DNA of 64,000 nucleotides from Tumebacillus amylolyticus (GTDB taxonomy: Bacteria > Bacillota > Bacilli > Tumebacillales > Tumebacillaceae). The notes under the pieces are model-generated. The model searched no databases, was not told where the DNA came from, and saw only the letters and a program-made list of their open reading frames with translations. Shown piece by piece: positions 42,998 through 52,112 of this stretch (within the stretch, counting starts at the first letter, position 1; each line of letters begins with the position of its first letter). The stretch covers positions 372,001 through 436,000 of the forward strand of contig NZ_JAEQNB010000002.1 of NCBI RefSeq assembly GCF_016722965.1, read 5' to 3'. A program made the translations under genes and the position numbers.

Positions 42998-43093
42998 TTA
43001 CTTCTTGGTCACGAAGGAGGATACATAGACGCTCGTCAGAAAGACCAAGCCAGCGAATGCGAATGCACCGAGTGCGAAACCGATCAGTCCCAT
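42998..43093 (-). CDS. 31-aa single-TM peptide ending the cta operon
   Basis: This ORF reads MGLIGFALGAFAFAGLVFLT then SVYVSSFVTKK. It has one membrane span and a basic C-terminal end, like small oxidase subunits (CydX, CcoQ-type), though I recognise no family. GGAGGAGG lies 6 nt before the ATG. It begins 18 nt after ctaE and is followed by the operon terminator, so it is probably translated. A ctaF-type subunit IV gene is missing here, so this peptide may take a similar place. Confidence 0.6.
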   Translation of the reverse strand: MGLIGFALGAFAFAGLVFLTSVYVSSFVTKK

Positions 43094-43111
43094 AACTCTA
43101 CCTCCTCCAAA

Positions 43112-43744
43112 TTACTTCGCGATCGCGGATAATTTCTCACCGCACCACGAAGCGAATTGGCCAACGGTGATCATGTCCGTTACAACCAGGGTCAAGATGC
43201 CCAAGAGAACGGTGTACATGAACACGGACATTGCTGCCGGTACCAGACGGCGAAGCGCTTTTTCGTTGCGCTCTGCGAAGTGTTTCCCGATCAGCAGAAT
43301 GAAGATGATGTCGACTAACGCAAGTGCAAACTGTAACGAGTACAGTGCAAGATGCGTGGTCCACGCGGCCGTACCGAGGTAGTACGCGTCAACCAAGAGC
43401 CACATTTGCAGAACAGCGTACCCGAAGAATGCGAGAACCGCGATGATCATGGTGCCTTGGAACTTCTTGTACTGGTTGTTGCGGAAGAACGAACCCGCGA
43501 GCAGTACGACGAAGCCGGCAACCAGCAGACAGATGGTGGTCAATGCCGGAAGGTCGGCATTGGCACCAAAGTCTACGGTGAACTTGTCAGGCGCCCAACC
43601 GCGCAGGTAAACGTTCGCTGCAAGGAAGGTGCCGTAGAAGAACGTGAACGAAAGCAAACCGAGCCACGTTGCCAGGATGCCATCGTCTTTCGAACCGGTC
43701 CCGCTGCGATGCGGGACCCAATCCGGAGCGTGATGTGCACTCAT
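43112..43744 (-). CDS. ctaE: Cytochrome c oxidase subunit III
   Basis: This 210-aa heme-copper oxidase subunit III has five hydrophobic segments, with LATWLGLLSFTFFYGTFLAA near the start, then WTTHLALYSLQFALALVDII. The longer N-terminal tail (HHAPDWVPHRSGTG) is His-rich. The ATG follows GGAGGG. It is the fifth gene of the cta operon, downstream of ctaB. Confidence 0.9.
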   Translation of the reverse strand: MSAHHAPDWVPHRSGTGSKDDGILATWLGLLSFTFFYGTFLAANVYLRGWAPDKFTVDFGANADLPALTTICLLVAGFVVLLAGSFFRNNQYKKFQGTMIIAVLAFFGYAVLQMWLLVDAYYLGTAAWTTHLALYSLQFALALVDIIFILLIGKHFAERNEKALRRLVPAAMSVFMYTVLLGILTLVVTDMITVGQFASWCGEKLSAIAK

Positions 43745-43768
43745 CTTATTCCCTCCAATCCTACAGAA

Positions 43769-44710
43769 TTACAGCAAAGATGTTTCGACGATGAACACGA
43801 TGCTCATCGAAGTCAAGTAGATCAACGAAATCACGAACGATTGTCGAGCCCAACGGATCGTGTCTTGTGCGAAGAAACCAACGAAGGTATGGACCAGCCA
43901 GATCAGGCCGATTACCATCATCGTCACGAGATACCCCAAGTCTGCGTGTGTGAATTCAAACACGAGAATGGAGGTAGGAATCATCGCGGCAACGTAGCGC
44001 AACATATGGCGCTTGGTCACTTCAAAGCCCTTGACGACCGGCAGAACCGGGATGCCCGCTTTTCCGTAGTCTTGCGAACGACGGATCGAGAGCGCCAAGG
44101 TGTGGGGCATTTGCCACATGAACATGATCAGGAAAAGCGTCAACGCCCCCATGTCGAGGTTGTTGGAATACGCCGTCCAGCCCATGACAATCGGCACAGC
44201 GCCGGAAATCGCACCGCCGATGGTGGAAAGAGTCGACGTGCGCTTCAGCCACATGGTGTAGACCACCACGTAGTCGAAGAGACCGATCAGGCCGATGACA
44301 GCGGTCAGCGGATTGACGAGGAACGTCAGGATCGCGCTGCCGACCAGAGCCATCCCGATCCCCATCCACATCACAGTGGTCGGGTTCAGGCGGCCTTTGG
44401 CGAGCGCACGTTTTGCGGTACGCTCCATGTAACGGTCAAGATCACGGTCGATATAGTTGTTGAGGCAGGTGCCGGACATAATGACCAGCGCCGTGCCAAG
44501 CAAAGTCCAGAGAATCAAAGTCCCGTTCGCTTGTGCGGTCGAGGACAGCCAGAGACCTGCAAACACCGTCATAAGGTTGGCCACGGTGATGCCGACCTTC
44601 GTCACGGAGACGAAGTCACGCCACGTTCCCGTCTCCGAGAGCGGACCCGGTTCCATAACCGGATTCGAACGTTGAGACTTAGTGCTTGCAACTTGTGCCA
44701 TCTGTTCCAT
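43769..44710 (-). CDS. ctaB: Heme O synthase (protoheme IX farnesyltransferase)
   Basis: This 313-aa UbiA-family prenyltransferase adds farnesyl to heme b. The Asp-rich substrate motif is SGTCLNNYIDRDLDRYMERT, with the second aspartate loop around DYVVVYTMWLKRTSTLSTIG. About eight TMs are visible. GGGGAGGG precedes the ATG at 44710. It lies between ctaA and ctaE. Confidence 0.95.
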   Translation of the reverse strand: MEQMAQVASTKSQRSNPVMEPGPLSETGTWRDFVSVTKVGITVANLMTVFAGLWLSSTAQANGTLILWTLLGTALVIMSGTCLNNYIDRDLDRYMERTAKRALAKGRLNPTTVMWMGIGMALVGSAILTFLVNPLTAVIGLIGLFDYVVVYTMWLKRTSTLSTIGGAISGAVPIVMGWTAYSNNLDMGALTLFLIMFMWQMPHTLALSIRRSQDYGKAGIPVLPVVKGFEVTKRHMLRYVAAMIPTSILVFEFTHADLGYLVTMMVIGLIWLVHTFVGFFAQDTIRWARQSFVISLIYLTSMSIVFIVETSLL

Positions 44711-44742
44711 CAATACCCTCCCCAATCTATCTCAAAAGTTGC

Positions 44743-45708
44743 TTAGTTCGATCCGACGACAACGGGGTTGCCGACCTGCTGGCCGGCTTCCTTTTTGCTG
44801 TTCACGGTTTTCACCGTTTTGGCAAAGTGAGCTCGTGCTCCAATGTACACACCAACTACCATCGTCAGCGCGGCGCCTCCCAAGTGAGACGTCGCAGGAG
44901 ACAGGGCCAATTCCGTGCCCAGGGTCACGAATCCAAGCAACATCTGCATGAGGACGATCACCACAAGCACAATCGCCGAGCGAACGAACATCTTGTTTCG
45001 CAGCGCTTGCGCAACCACCCAGACGGTGGCGGCAACAACCAAGACCGTAATCATGATGTGAAACATCAGGAATGCGTTCGCGAAGGTCGCGGACGGCATG
45101 TAGTCTTGGAAGTGGTTCTTAATGTAGTCATTGCGTCCAAACAGCGCTTCCGAAGCGCCGGTGTGGCGGAACAAACCGCCTACGATGACTTGCAGAACCG
45201 TGACGCCGACCATCAGCGCGGCCGGAGTGAACATCGACGCTTGACGCGCATCCGTTTCCTCCGCGGCACACTTCTCCACAACCTCGCGGTTGCGGAATTC
45301 CAGAGCGGTCAACGCTGCGAAGATGCTAACCAGGAACATCCCGTTGGTCACGTCAATCGTGGTCATGTAGCCCGGAAGCTTAAACACCACGATCGCCGCA
45401 CCAGCCAGGGCTTGCAAAGCGAGGCAGACTACCGTCGCAATCGCGAACTTGAGATAGACGCGATTTTGTTTGCGGTAGCGCCAAGCTTGGAAGGCCGTCA
45501 CCATGATCAGAAGTCCGCCCAACGCACTTGTGGTTCGATGGAACCATTCGACCATCACAAGCGGGTCATCAAACGGAGGAATGATCTGACCGTGACAGAG
45601 CGGCCAATCAGGGCAAGCAAATCCGGCTTGCGTCCCAACGACAACGGCGCCGAGGATCATCATCAGAAACGTGACGATGGTCGTAACCAGTGGCAAACGA
45701 TAACCCAT
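44743..45708 (-). CDS. ctaA: Heme A synthase
   Basis: This 321-aa eight-TM protein oxidises heme O to heme A. Key features are the Cys pair in CPDWPLC (residues 32-38), the His in MVEWFHRTTSALGGLLIM, and the paired His positions in the second half (FLMFHIMITVLV, LSPATSHLGGAAL). The GGAGGAGG site precedes the ATG. It lies directly downstream of ctaD, unlike B. subtilis, where ctaA is divergent from ctaB. Confidence 0.95.
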   Translation of the reverse strand: MGYRLPLVTTIVTFLMMILGAVVVGTQAGFACPDWPLCHGQIIPPFDDPLVMVEWFHRTTSALGGLLIMVTAFQAWRYRKQNRVYLKFAIATVVCLALQALAGAAIVVFKLPGYMTTIDVTNGMFLVSIFAALTALEFRNREVVEKCAAEETDARQASMFTPAALMVGVTVLQVIVGGLFRHTGASEALFGRNDYIKNHFQDYMPSATFANAFLMFHIMITVLVVAATVWVVAQALRNKMFVRSAIVLVVIVLMQMLLGFVTLGTELALSPATSHLGGAALTMVVGVYIGARAHFAKTVKTVNSKKEAGQQVGNPVVVGSN

Positions 45709-45790
45709 GAGTGAACCTCCTCCTCTCTAGTCTCAGTCAAACATCCAACCGCTTGCGACCCGCTTCAACGGGCCATACTAGAATCAACGA

Positions 45791-47425
45791 TTACGCGGTT
45801 ACGCCGTCGTCGTCGAGAGAGCCTTTTTTGGTCTTCTCACCGAAGTTGTACGGCTCCGAGGTAACATGCGGAAGCGCCTCGAAGTTGAACTCGGACGGCG
45901 GAGTTTGGGTGTGCGTCCACTCGAGAGTGTCTGCTCCCCACGGGTTGTCAGAGGTAACTTTCTTACCTTTGAACATGGAGTAGAACAGGTTGAAGACGAG
46001 CAACAGAGAAGCGAGACCGATCAGGTAGGAACCTGCAGTAGCCACTCGGTTGAGCGTTTCGAGTTCCGGTTGGTAGTAGAACACGCGGCGCGGCATCCCT
46101 TTCATACCGATGAGGAACATCGGGAAGAAGGTGATGTTCGTACCGATGAAGTACAGCCAGAACGAGAACTGACCAAACTTCTCCATGTACATGCGGCCGG
46201 AGACTTTCGGGAACCAGTAGAACATACCAGCGATGATCGCAACCATCGAGCCGCCGAAGACGACATAGTGGAAGTGACCGATAACGAAGTAGGTGTCATG
46301 CAAGTTCAAGTCGATCGGAACCGCACCGAGGAAGACCCCGGACAGACCACCGATGGTGAACAGACCGATGAAGCCAAGAGACGCGAACAACATCGGAGTG
46401 GTGTACTTGATCGAACCGCCCCAGAGGGTAGCCAACCAGTTGAAGATCTTGATGGCCGTCGGAACCGCGATGATCATGGAAGTGATCATGAACGGAATCC
46501 CGGAGGACATTTGCATACCTGCTACGAACATGTGGTGAGCCCAGACCAAGAAGCCGAGGAAACCGATCATAACAGAGGAGTATGCGATTGCTTTGTAACC
46601 GAAGATCGGTTTACGAGCAAAGACCGGCATGATCTCGGAGACGATACCCATCGCCGGGATGACCATGACGTAAACAGCCGGGTGAGAATAGAACCAGAAC
46701 AGATGCTGGTACATCATCGGGTCACCACCGTTTGCTACATCGTAGAACGCGGTGTGAGCGTGACGGTCCAAGAGCAGGGTCGTTACTGCACCCGCCAGTG
46801 CCGGCGTACCGAACAACTGAATGAAGGAAGTTACCAAGTTCGCCCATACGAACAGCGGCATGCGGTTGAGCGTCATGCCCGGAGCGCGCATGTTGAGCGT
46901 GGTAACGATGAAGTTGATTGCTGCCAAAATCGACGAGAGACCCAGAATGTGGACTGCGGTGACCCACAGGTCCAGACCTGCGCCTTGCGATTGGATCGAG
47001 TACGGCGGATATGCCGTCCAGCCGACATCCGGAACTGCGCCTACCAGGAACGAGACGAACAGCACGAGGCCGCCCAACAGGAAGAGCCAGTAGGACAGAG
47101 CGTTCATTTTCGGGAACGCCATATCGTATGCGCCGATCATGATCGGTACCAAATAGTTACCGAACGCGCCGGTCAGCATCGGAATGATCCAGAGGAAGAT
47201 CATGATCGTACCATGCACGGTGAACGCTTGGTTGAACTGTTGAGGTTCGAGAACCACAGAGTTCGGAAGCGCCAGCTGGGTACGGATCAGGATTGCAGCC
47301 GCACCACCAACAAAGAAGAACACCAGCGAGGTGAACAGGTACATCAGACCGATCTTCTTATGGTCGACGGTGAGGATCCAATCACGGAAGAACGACTTGC
47401 GTTTAACCTCTCCCGTAGCTGCCAA
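45791..47425 (-). CDS. ctaD: Cytochrome c oxidase subunit I
   Basis: This 544-aa catalytic subunit has 12 or more TMs. Heme and CuB ligands lie in QAFTVHGTIMIFLW, FWFYSHPAVYVMVIPAMG (with H-P-x-V-Y) and AHHMFVAGM, with GHFHYVVFGG near the C-terminal half. It reduces O2 and pumps protons. It starts at TTG after GGGGGTG. Codon use is strongly biased toward abundant tRNAs, as expected for a highly expressed gene. Confidence 0.96.
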   Translation of the reverse strand: MAATGEVKRKSFFRDWILTVDHKKIGLMYLFTSLVFFFVGGAAAILIRTQLALPNSVVLEPQQFNQAFTVHGTIMIFLWIIPMLTGAFGNYLVPIMIGAYDMAFPKMNALSYWLFLLGGLVLFVSFLVGAVPDVGWTAYPPYSIQSQGAGLDLWVTAVHILGLSSILAAINFIVTTLNMRAPGMTLNRMPLFVWANLVTSFIQLFGTPALAGAVTTLLLDRHAHTAFYDVANGGDPMMYQHLFWFYSHPAVYVMVIPAMGIVSEIMPVFARKPIFGYKAIAYSSVMIGFLGFLVWAHHMFVAGMQMSSGIPFMITSMIIAVPTAIKIFNWLATLWGGSIKYTTPMLFASLGFIGLFTIGGLSGVFLGAVPIDLNLHDTYFVIGHFHYVVFGGSMVAIIAGMFYWFPKVSGRMYMEKFGQFSFWLYFIGTNITFFPMFLIGMKGMPRRVFYYQPELETLNRVATAGSYLIGLASLLLVFNLFYSMFKGKKVTSDNPWGADTLEWTHTQTPPSEFNFEALPHVTSEPYNFGEKTKKGSLDDDGVTA

Positions 47426-47460
47426 GTTTTACACCCCCAACGTGATTTGAGTAGTTATTG

Positions 47461-48399
47461 TTACTTAAGGGTCTTGATGTAATCGACTACGTTCTTCAGC
47501 GATTCATCATCGAGTTGGAACGTAGGCATCATGCCCGGTTGGAAACCTTCCGCGACTTTCGCGTTCGGGTTGGTGATCGACTCTTTGATGTACGCATCGT
47601 CAGCCTTGACGGTTTGACCGTTCGCAAGCTTGTGGTCGGAGTCTGCGAGACCCTTCCAGCTCGGACCTGCGGACTTGCCGCCGTCGATGGTGTGGCAAGA
47701 CGTACAACCGTTCGCTTGAATAACAGACGCTGCGTCCGTTTTCTTGCGGGTTTTCTCGGTTTCTACCCAAGAGTCAAATTGCTTGCCATCGTCGATGAAG
47801 AGATTCGCCAACATCTTCGAGTGGTTGTTCCCGCAGTACTCGGCGCAGATGATGCGCTCTTTGTACTCGGTCCCTGCTTGTGCAATGTCTTTGACATTGA
47901 CGGTAAACGAAGTTACACGGCCCGGAACAGCATCCTGCTTCATGCGGAATTCCGGAATCCAGAACGAGTGGATTACGTCCTTAGACGAGATCTTGAACAT
48001 GACGTTGCGGTCATTCGGTACATGGAGCTCGCCGTAAGACTTCGCGCCGTTCGGATACTCGAACTGCCATGCCCATTTCATACCGGTGACTTTGATTTCG
48101 TAGACGTCACTCGGCGGGGTTTGGATGGTGTAAACCATCCCGGAACTCCACACCCCGATAAAGACCAGAATCAACGCCGGAATGAGGGTCCAGATGACTT
48201 CAGCCTTGGTGCTGCCATGGATCGCATATCCTTGCTTATCCGGATGTTTACGCTTGTACCGAATAAGGAAGATTGCCAAGAGGCCTTCGACCAGAACAAA
48301 CACGACAAGAGTGATCCAGAAGATCATACCAAACAGACCGTCGATGTCTTTTGCGGTCTGGGTCAGCGCCTCTGGAAACCCAAAATTAAATCCTCCCAC
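47461..48399 (-). CDS. ctaC: Cytochrome c oxidase subunit II with fused cytochrome c domain (caa3 type)
   Basis: This 312-aa protein has two TMs (about 26-46 and 66-88), the CuA site CAEYCGNNHSKM (Cys185, Cys189, His193, Met196) and a C-terminal cytochrome c domain with CTSCH (232-236) and axial Met in GMMPTF. It receives electrons from menaquinol:cytochrome c reductase or soluble cytochrome c. No lipoprotein signal peptide is visible, whereas B. subtilis CtaC has one. It starts at GTG after AGGAGG. It is the first gene of the operon. Confidence 0.95.
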   Translation of the reverse strand: MGGFNFGFPEALTQTAKDIDGLFGMIFWITLVVFVLVEGLLAIFLIRYKRKHPDKQGYAIHGSTKAEVIWTLIPALILVFIGVWSSGMVYTIQTPPSDVYEIKVTGMKWAWQFEYPNGAKSYGELHVPNDRNVMFKISSKDVIHSFWIPEFRMKQDAVPGRVTSFTVNVKDIAQAGTEYKERIICAEYCGNNHSKMLANLFIDDGKQFDSWVETEKTRKKTDAASVIQANGCTSCHTIDGGKSAGPSWKGLADSDHKLANGQTVKADDAYIKESITNPNAKVAEGFQPGMMPTFQLDDESLKNVVDYIKTLK

Positions 48400-48754
48400 T
48401 TGTCCTCCTCCTATCTACGAATAATTGCCTGTGGAACACGCAACCAGTGCAACGAAAACTCGACGTGTTCAGACAGCATTCTACCATCGTATTATACTAG
48501 TTCTTCGGTTCTTCATGTTTTCTTTTTTGTGTCCAATTTGGTCATTTTCTTGACAAAAGTGTGTCTGCGGACATGAAATCTTCGTTTTTTAGAGGCATAC
48601 TTCGAAGAGCTCACTCTCGTCTGACCCCCATCACTCCCTATCAATCATTCGGGTTTTGAATCATATGCAGTATAACAGGTCAAGACATGCAGATGATAGG
48701 GGTTTGTCGCAATTTGTAACATCTAGCAGAACTAGAAAAAAACCCTCTCCAGAC
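48400..48754. other. Upstream region of ctaC
   Basis: No gene is seen in this 355-nt stretch. On the minus strand TATAAT at 48496-48491 may be the ctaC -10, about 90 nt before the start, but no good -35 is visible. An inverted AT-rich area (48540-48600) may hold binding sites. The last 20 nt belong to the rlmL-like gene's terminator. Confidence 0.5.
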
Positions 48755-48769
48755 TTAGGAGAGGGTTTC
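48735..48769 (-). terminator. Terminator of the RlmL-type gene; stop codon lies in the loop
   Basis: Minus-strand AAACCCTCTCC-TAAGTCT-GGAGAGGGTTT followed by a T-run. The gene's TAA sits in the hairpin loop and its last codons form the 5' arm. Confidence 0.8.
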
Positions 48770-49927
48770 TTGATTCTCGGAATGTTCACGCGACGGGCGC
48801 GGCGGCAGTTTGCCGAGGTATTGGTAGAGGTTGCATTCAATTCTACCATTATAGAGTTTGCGTTTTTTGTCCGCTCTTTTTCCATAGAATTGCTCGAACA
48901 TGAGATTCGAGGTCAGCACGAACACGGAGAGCGTGTCATTTTTGCGGGCGATGTCGCCGAGTTCTTTGTAGGCGCGCTCCACTTCCTTGCGTTCGCCAAT
49001 CCGTTCACCATACGGCGGGTTGGAGACGATGACGCCGTATTGCTGGTCGAGGCTCATCTTGGCGACCGGCAAGTTTTTCAACTTGATCGCTTCCCCGAGC
49101 TTCGCTTGGCGGATGTGATAGTTTGCCAGCGACAACACTTCCGGGTCGATGTCAGAGCCGAGGATTTCCAACGGCAGATCGAACTTGGCGAGGTCTTTCG
49201 CTTCTTGGCGGGCGCGATCCCAGATCGACTGCGAAATCGTCGGCCAGTTCTGTGCGGAGAAGTCTCGATGCAGACCCGGCGCGATGTTTCGGCCGATCAT
49301 CGCAGCTTCAATCGGGATCGTGCCCGAACCGCAGAACGGATCGATAAACGGACGATGCGGAGCCCAACGGCTGAGGTCAACCAGCGCTGCAGCCAGCGTT
49401 TCTTTGAGCGGGGCTTGGGCGGTCAACTGACGATAACCGCGCTTGTGCAAACCAACGCCCGAGGTGTCGATGGTGATCGTCGCGATGTCTTTGAGCAACG
49501 ACACTTGAATGCGGTACATCGCGCCCGTTTCTTGGAACCACTCGATGTTGTACGCTTCCTTCAACTTCTCGACGACCGCTTTCTTGACGATCCCTTGGCA
49601 AGCCGGGACGGAGGAAAGTTGGGACTTCTGCGACTTCCCGTCAACGGGGAATTCGGCGTCCTGCGGGATCCAATCCGGCCAATTCAGGGCTTTGGTGCCT
49701 TCGAACAGTTCATCGAAGGTAGTCGCTTTGAACTCGCCCATTTTGATCAAGATTCGATCGGCGGTGCGCAACCAGAGGTTGCAACGGGCGATGGCACTTT
49801 CGTCTCCTTCGAACTCCACGCGACCGTTGTCGGTGCGCACGTTCGTATAGCCGAGATTTTTTACTTCGCGAGACACGATCGCTTCGAGGCCCATCGGGGC
49901 CGTGGCGATCAGGGTGATTTTCGTCAT
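48755..49927 (-). CDS. THUMP-domain class I SAM-dependent RNA methyltransferase (RlmL/YpsC type)
   Basis: This 390-aa protein has an N-terminal ferredoxin-like/THUMP region (about 1-155) and a methyltransferase domain with FIDPFCGSGTIPIEAAMIGRN (SAM loop) and the N-methyltransferase motif VIVSNPPYGERIGERKE. It probably makes m2G in 23S rRNA, like E. coli RlmL's first domain. GGAAGTGG lies before the ATG, and minus-strand TATAAT at 49999-49994 may be its -10. Confidence 0.92.
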   Translation of the reverse strand: MTKITLIATAPMGLEAIVSREVKNLGYTNVRTDNGRVEFEGDESAIARCNLWLRTADRILIKMGEFKATTFDELFEGTKALNWPDWIPQDAEFPVDGKSQKSQLSSVPACQGIVKKAVVEKLKEAYNIEWFQETGAMYRIQVSLLKDIATITIDTSGVGLHKRGYRQLTAQAPLKETLAAALVDLSRWAPHRPFIDPFCGSGTIPIEAAMIGRNIAPGLHRDFSAQNWPTISQSIWDRARQEAKDLAKFDLPLEILGSDIDPEVLSLANYHIRQAKLGEAIKLKNLPVAKMSLDQQYGVIVSNPPYGERIGERKEVERAYKELGDIARKNDTLSVFVLTSNLMFEQFYGKRADKKRKLYNGRIECNLYQYLGKLPPRPSREHSENQETLS

Positions 49928-50053
49928 GGGGTATCCACTTCCGTTTTCTCTTGGATTCTTATGTAGTGTTGCACGTTCCGCAATCCATCATCCATTATAC
50001 CGCTGGAATTGCAAAAACTCGACATTATTTCCCAAGCAATAGTCCTCCTCGAC

Positions 50054-50089
50054 AAAAAAGACCAGCACCGACATGCGGTTCTGGTCTTC
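50054..50089 (-). terminator. Terminator downstream of the aromatic amino acid hydroxylase gene
   Basis: Minus-strand stem AGACCAG-aa-CCG/CGG-tg-CTGGTCT followed by T6, about 100 nt after the hydroxylase stop. Confidence 0.7.
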
Positions 50090-50187
50090 TATAAGGTAAT
50101 GGGGTCGGGAGACCCAGGTGAAACACAATGCCCTCCACTCATCTCTTCTGGCTCAAAAATCGCCTCAGCTCCACTGCTCAACTCTAC

Positions 50188-51942
50188 TCAAATCAACTTC
50201 AGCCCGTTCTGAATCAGGCTTCTCAACTCAGGCTTCTCGGCAGCGATCTGTTCCAAGATCTCACGTACTTGGCTCTGACCTTCTGAGAGAACGCGATGTG
50301 CGGTGAGAAGTTCGAGGATTTCGACATGAAGCAACCAATCTCGGACTCCGTGTTCCTCGATCTGATCGAGGACGAATTGCACGCCCTCTTCCAAACGATC
50401 ACGGCTCGGCTTGCTTTCACGCAAATCCCGAATGCTCCGGTACAGCGAATGCACAAGTTTCTCCACGTCGATGTAGTTCGGGCGAACGGTGCGCGTCTCA
50501 GACGGTTTGTAGGCGTGTGCATGGAACCGTTCCGGATCGGCGACGCCGGCGTACACAGACGTGATCGCCTGACCGACCGCCATATCGAACGTTCCCCATG
50601 CGGCTTCAAAAAGTACCGTATCCGCAAGCGTCACGGTACACGCTTCAAACCCGATCAACACAAGTTGGCCGCCTTCACGGTGGACATACTTCACCACACC
50701 CTGTACATGCACGCCGGATGCAAACTCCAACAGGGTTTGATGCCCGGTCACAATTCCGTGCTCGCGAAGTTGCGCGTCTGTAAACTCCTCCAACGGCGTC
50801 TCGATTCCACGCAACAACCCGATCGGAGAGCCGAATCCTTGGCTGTGGTAGTCGATGCCGTGCCCCGGCAGTTCCTGATCGGCAAACGCCAAGGCAGTCG
50901 GGCCTGTCGTCTTCAAGTAGACGGCTTCCCCCGCTTCATCAAACTCCAAAGCGGTGAATTCACCACTCACTTGCAGACCGGAGGAGTAGACAGCGGTGGC
51001 CGGCGAGCCGGAATCCAACGCTTTTTTCAAGCTGGAAGTCCCGCCTACACGGAACGCCATCGTGTCGGCAAAGCGCTCCACCGCTTGCGTCAACTCGTCG
51101 AAATCGCGGCAGACGAACAATTGCGGCTGCGGACGGGTGATGTCAAAGTCGGTCGCGAGCACGCCCTCAAGCGTAAACGGAATCCGTTCAACCGGGGGCA
51201 ACAAACAACTGCGGCTCTCCCCCATCGAAGACAGCAATCCCGCGCCGTACAGCTTCGGATCGTCAACTTCACCGATCAAACCGTATTCCACGGTCCACCA
51301 GTAGATGCGGGAGATCAACGTTTCTTCAGAAATCTCCGTCTTGGCAGCCAAGGCAGCGTCCAAGTTCTGCTCCGCTTGGAGGATGTCCTCCTGCGTGGCG
51401 CTCGGGTCTTCCTTCAAAATCGACACCAACCGCATCGCTTCGTAGACCGCGACGTCCTGTTTGGAAGACAGGGCCTTCGCCCCAATGCCTCCAAAGAGTT
51501 TGAGAAACTCTCCATACCCCGGATGGATCAACATCGGGGCATGGCCGGCCGATTCGTGGATGATGTCGGGAGCCGGGGTGTAGGCGATGTTCTGGAACAT
51601 GCGAATGTCGCTCGAGATCGGCAACAAGCCATGCGCTTGGAAATCAAAAAACGTGACAGACGGAATGAACCCGTCAATCGCAACGGCGCCCCATCCATGC
51701 GGAGCCAGCACCTCGTTCATTTCCTCCACGCGCGGAATTCGCTCAACAGACATGCCCGTGAACGCCAGACCGTCCCGATACGAGCCGAACCCCTTTTCGC
51801 TCAAAAACGCGCTGTTTTGGCGCAGAACATAACGCCACACAGCCTGGTCAACCGGCGTATAGCGCGGATAATCCTGTTCCACCACAAACGGGCGCAGATG
51901 CGCAGGGATGCGTTTCGTTGAAGGTACGGTACTGGTTGTCAT
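50188..51942 (-). CDS. Aromatic amino acid hydroxylase (phenylalanine 4-monooxygenase type) with C-terminal extension
   Basis: This 584-aa protein has a pterin-dependent hydroxylase domain in its first 300 residues. The non-heme iron ligands are His129 and His134 in DIIHESAGHAP and Glu219 in YWWTVEYGLI. It would convert Phe to Tyr using tetrahydrobiopterin. The remaining 280 residues (with LTQAVERFADTMAFR and LLEFASGVHVQGVVKYVHRE) are a second, unassigned domain also found in Bacillus homologues of this size. GAGGAG precedes the ATG. It is divergent from hemQ. Confidence 0.9.
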   Translation of the reverse strand: MTTSTVPSTKRIPAHLRPFVVEQDYPRYTPVDQAVWRYVLRQNSAFLSEKGFGSYRDGLAFTGMSVERIPRVEEMNEVLAPHGWGAVAIDGFIPSVTFFDFQAHGLLPISSDIRMFQNIAYTPAPDIIHESAGHAPMLIHPGYGEFLKLFGGIGAKALSSKQDVAVYEAMRLVSILKEDPSATQEDILQAEQNLDAALAAKTEISEETLISRIYWWTVEYGLIGEVDDPKLYGAGLLSSMGESRSCLLPPVERIPFTLEGVLATDFDITRPQPQLFVCRDFDELTQAVERFADTMAFRVGGTSSLKKALDSGSPATAVYSSGLQVSGEFTALEFDEAGEAVYLKTTGPTALAFADQELPGHGIDYHSQGFGSPIGLLRGIETPLEEFTDAQLREHGIVTGHQTLLEFASGVHVQGVVKYVHREGGQLVLIGFEACTVTLADTVLFEAAWGTFDMAVGQAITSVYAGVADPERFHAHAYKPSETRTVRPNYIDVEKLVHSLYRSIRDLRESKPSRDRLEEGVQFVLDQIEEHGVRDWLLHVEILELLTAHRVLSEGQSQVREILEQIAAEKPELRSLIQNGLKLI

Positions 51943-52006
51943 CGCTTACTCCTCCTCATTGTGAGATTCTGGTTCGAACGCTTTATTACCCAAAAGCATA
52001 AAAGCC

Positions 52007-52051
52007 TAACAGCGTTAAAGCTATCCTAGCACGGTCGCTTCGATGTGGCAA
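52007..52051 (-). promoter_or_regulatory. SigA promoter of the aromatic hydroxylase gene with a palindrome at the start site
   Basis: Minus strand: TTGCCA (52051-52046), 17-nt spacer, TAGGAT (52028-52023). The hyphenated palindrome TAACAGCGTTA (52007-52017) covers the predicted start site and could be an operator. Confidence 0.6.
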
Positions 52052-52066
52052 GGAGTTATTTTGTGG

Positions 52067-52072
52067 TATACT
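52067..52072 (+). promoter_or_regulatory. Extended -10 of hemQ
   Basis: TGGTATACT is an extended -10 (TGn + TATACT), 41 nt upstream of the hemQ ATG. The -35 is weak. Confidence 0.5.
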
Positions 52073-52112
52073 AGTCCATGTGATTTTACATAACGAGGGA
52101 GATGTTAGAGAC

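Noticed and set aside
45866-47482. Long plus-strand frame opposite ctaD
   Set aside because: The ctaD strand has all heme-copper oxidase motifs; the plus frame is low-complexity Arg/Glu/His-rich and antisense.
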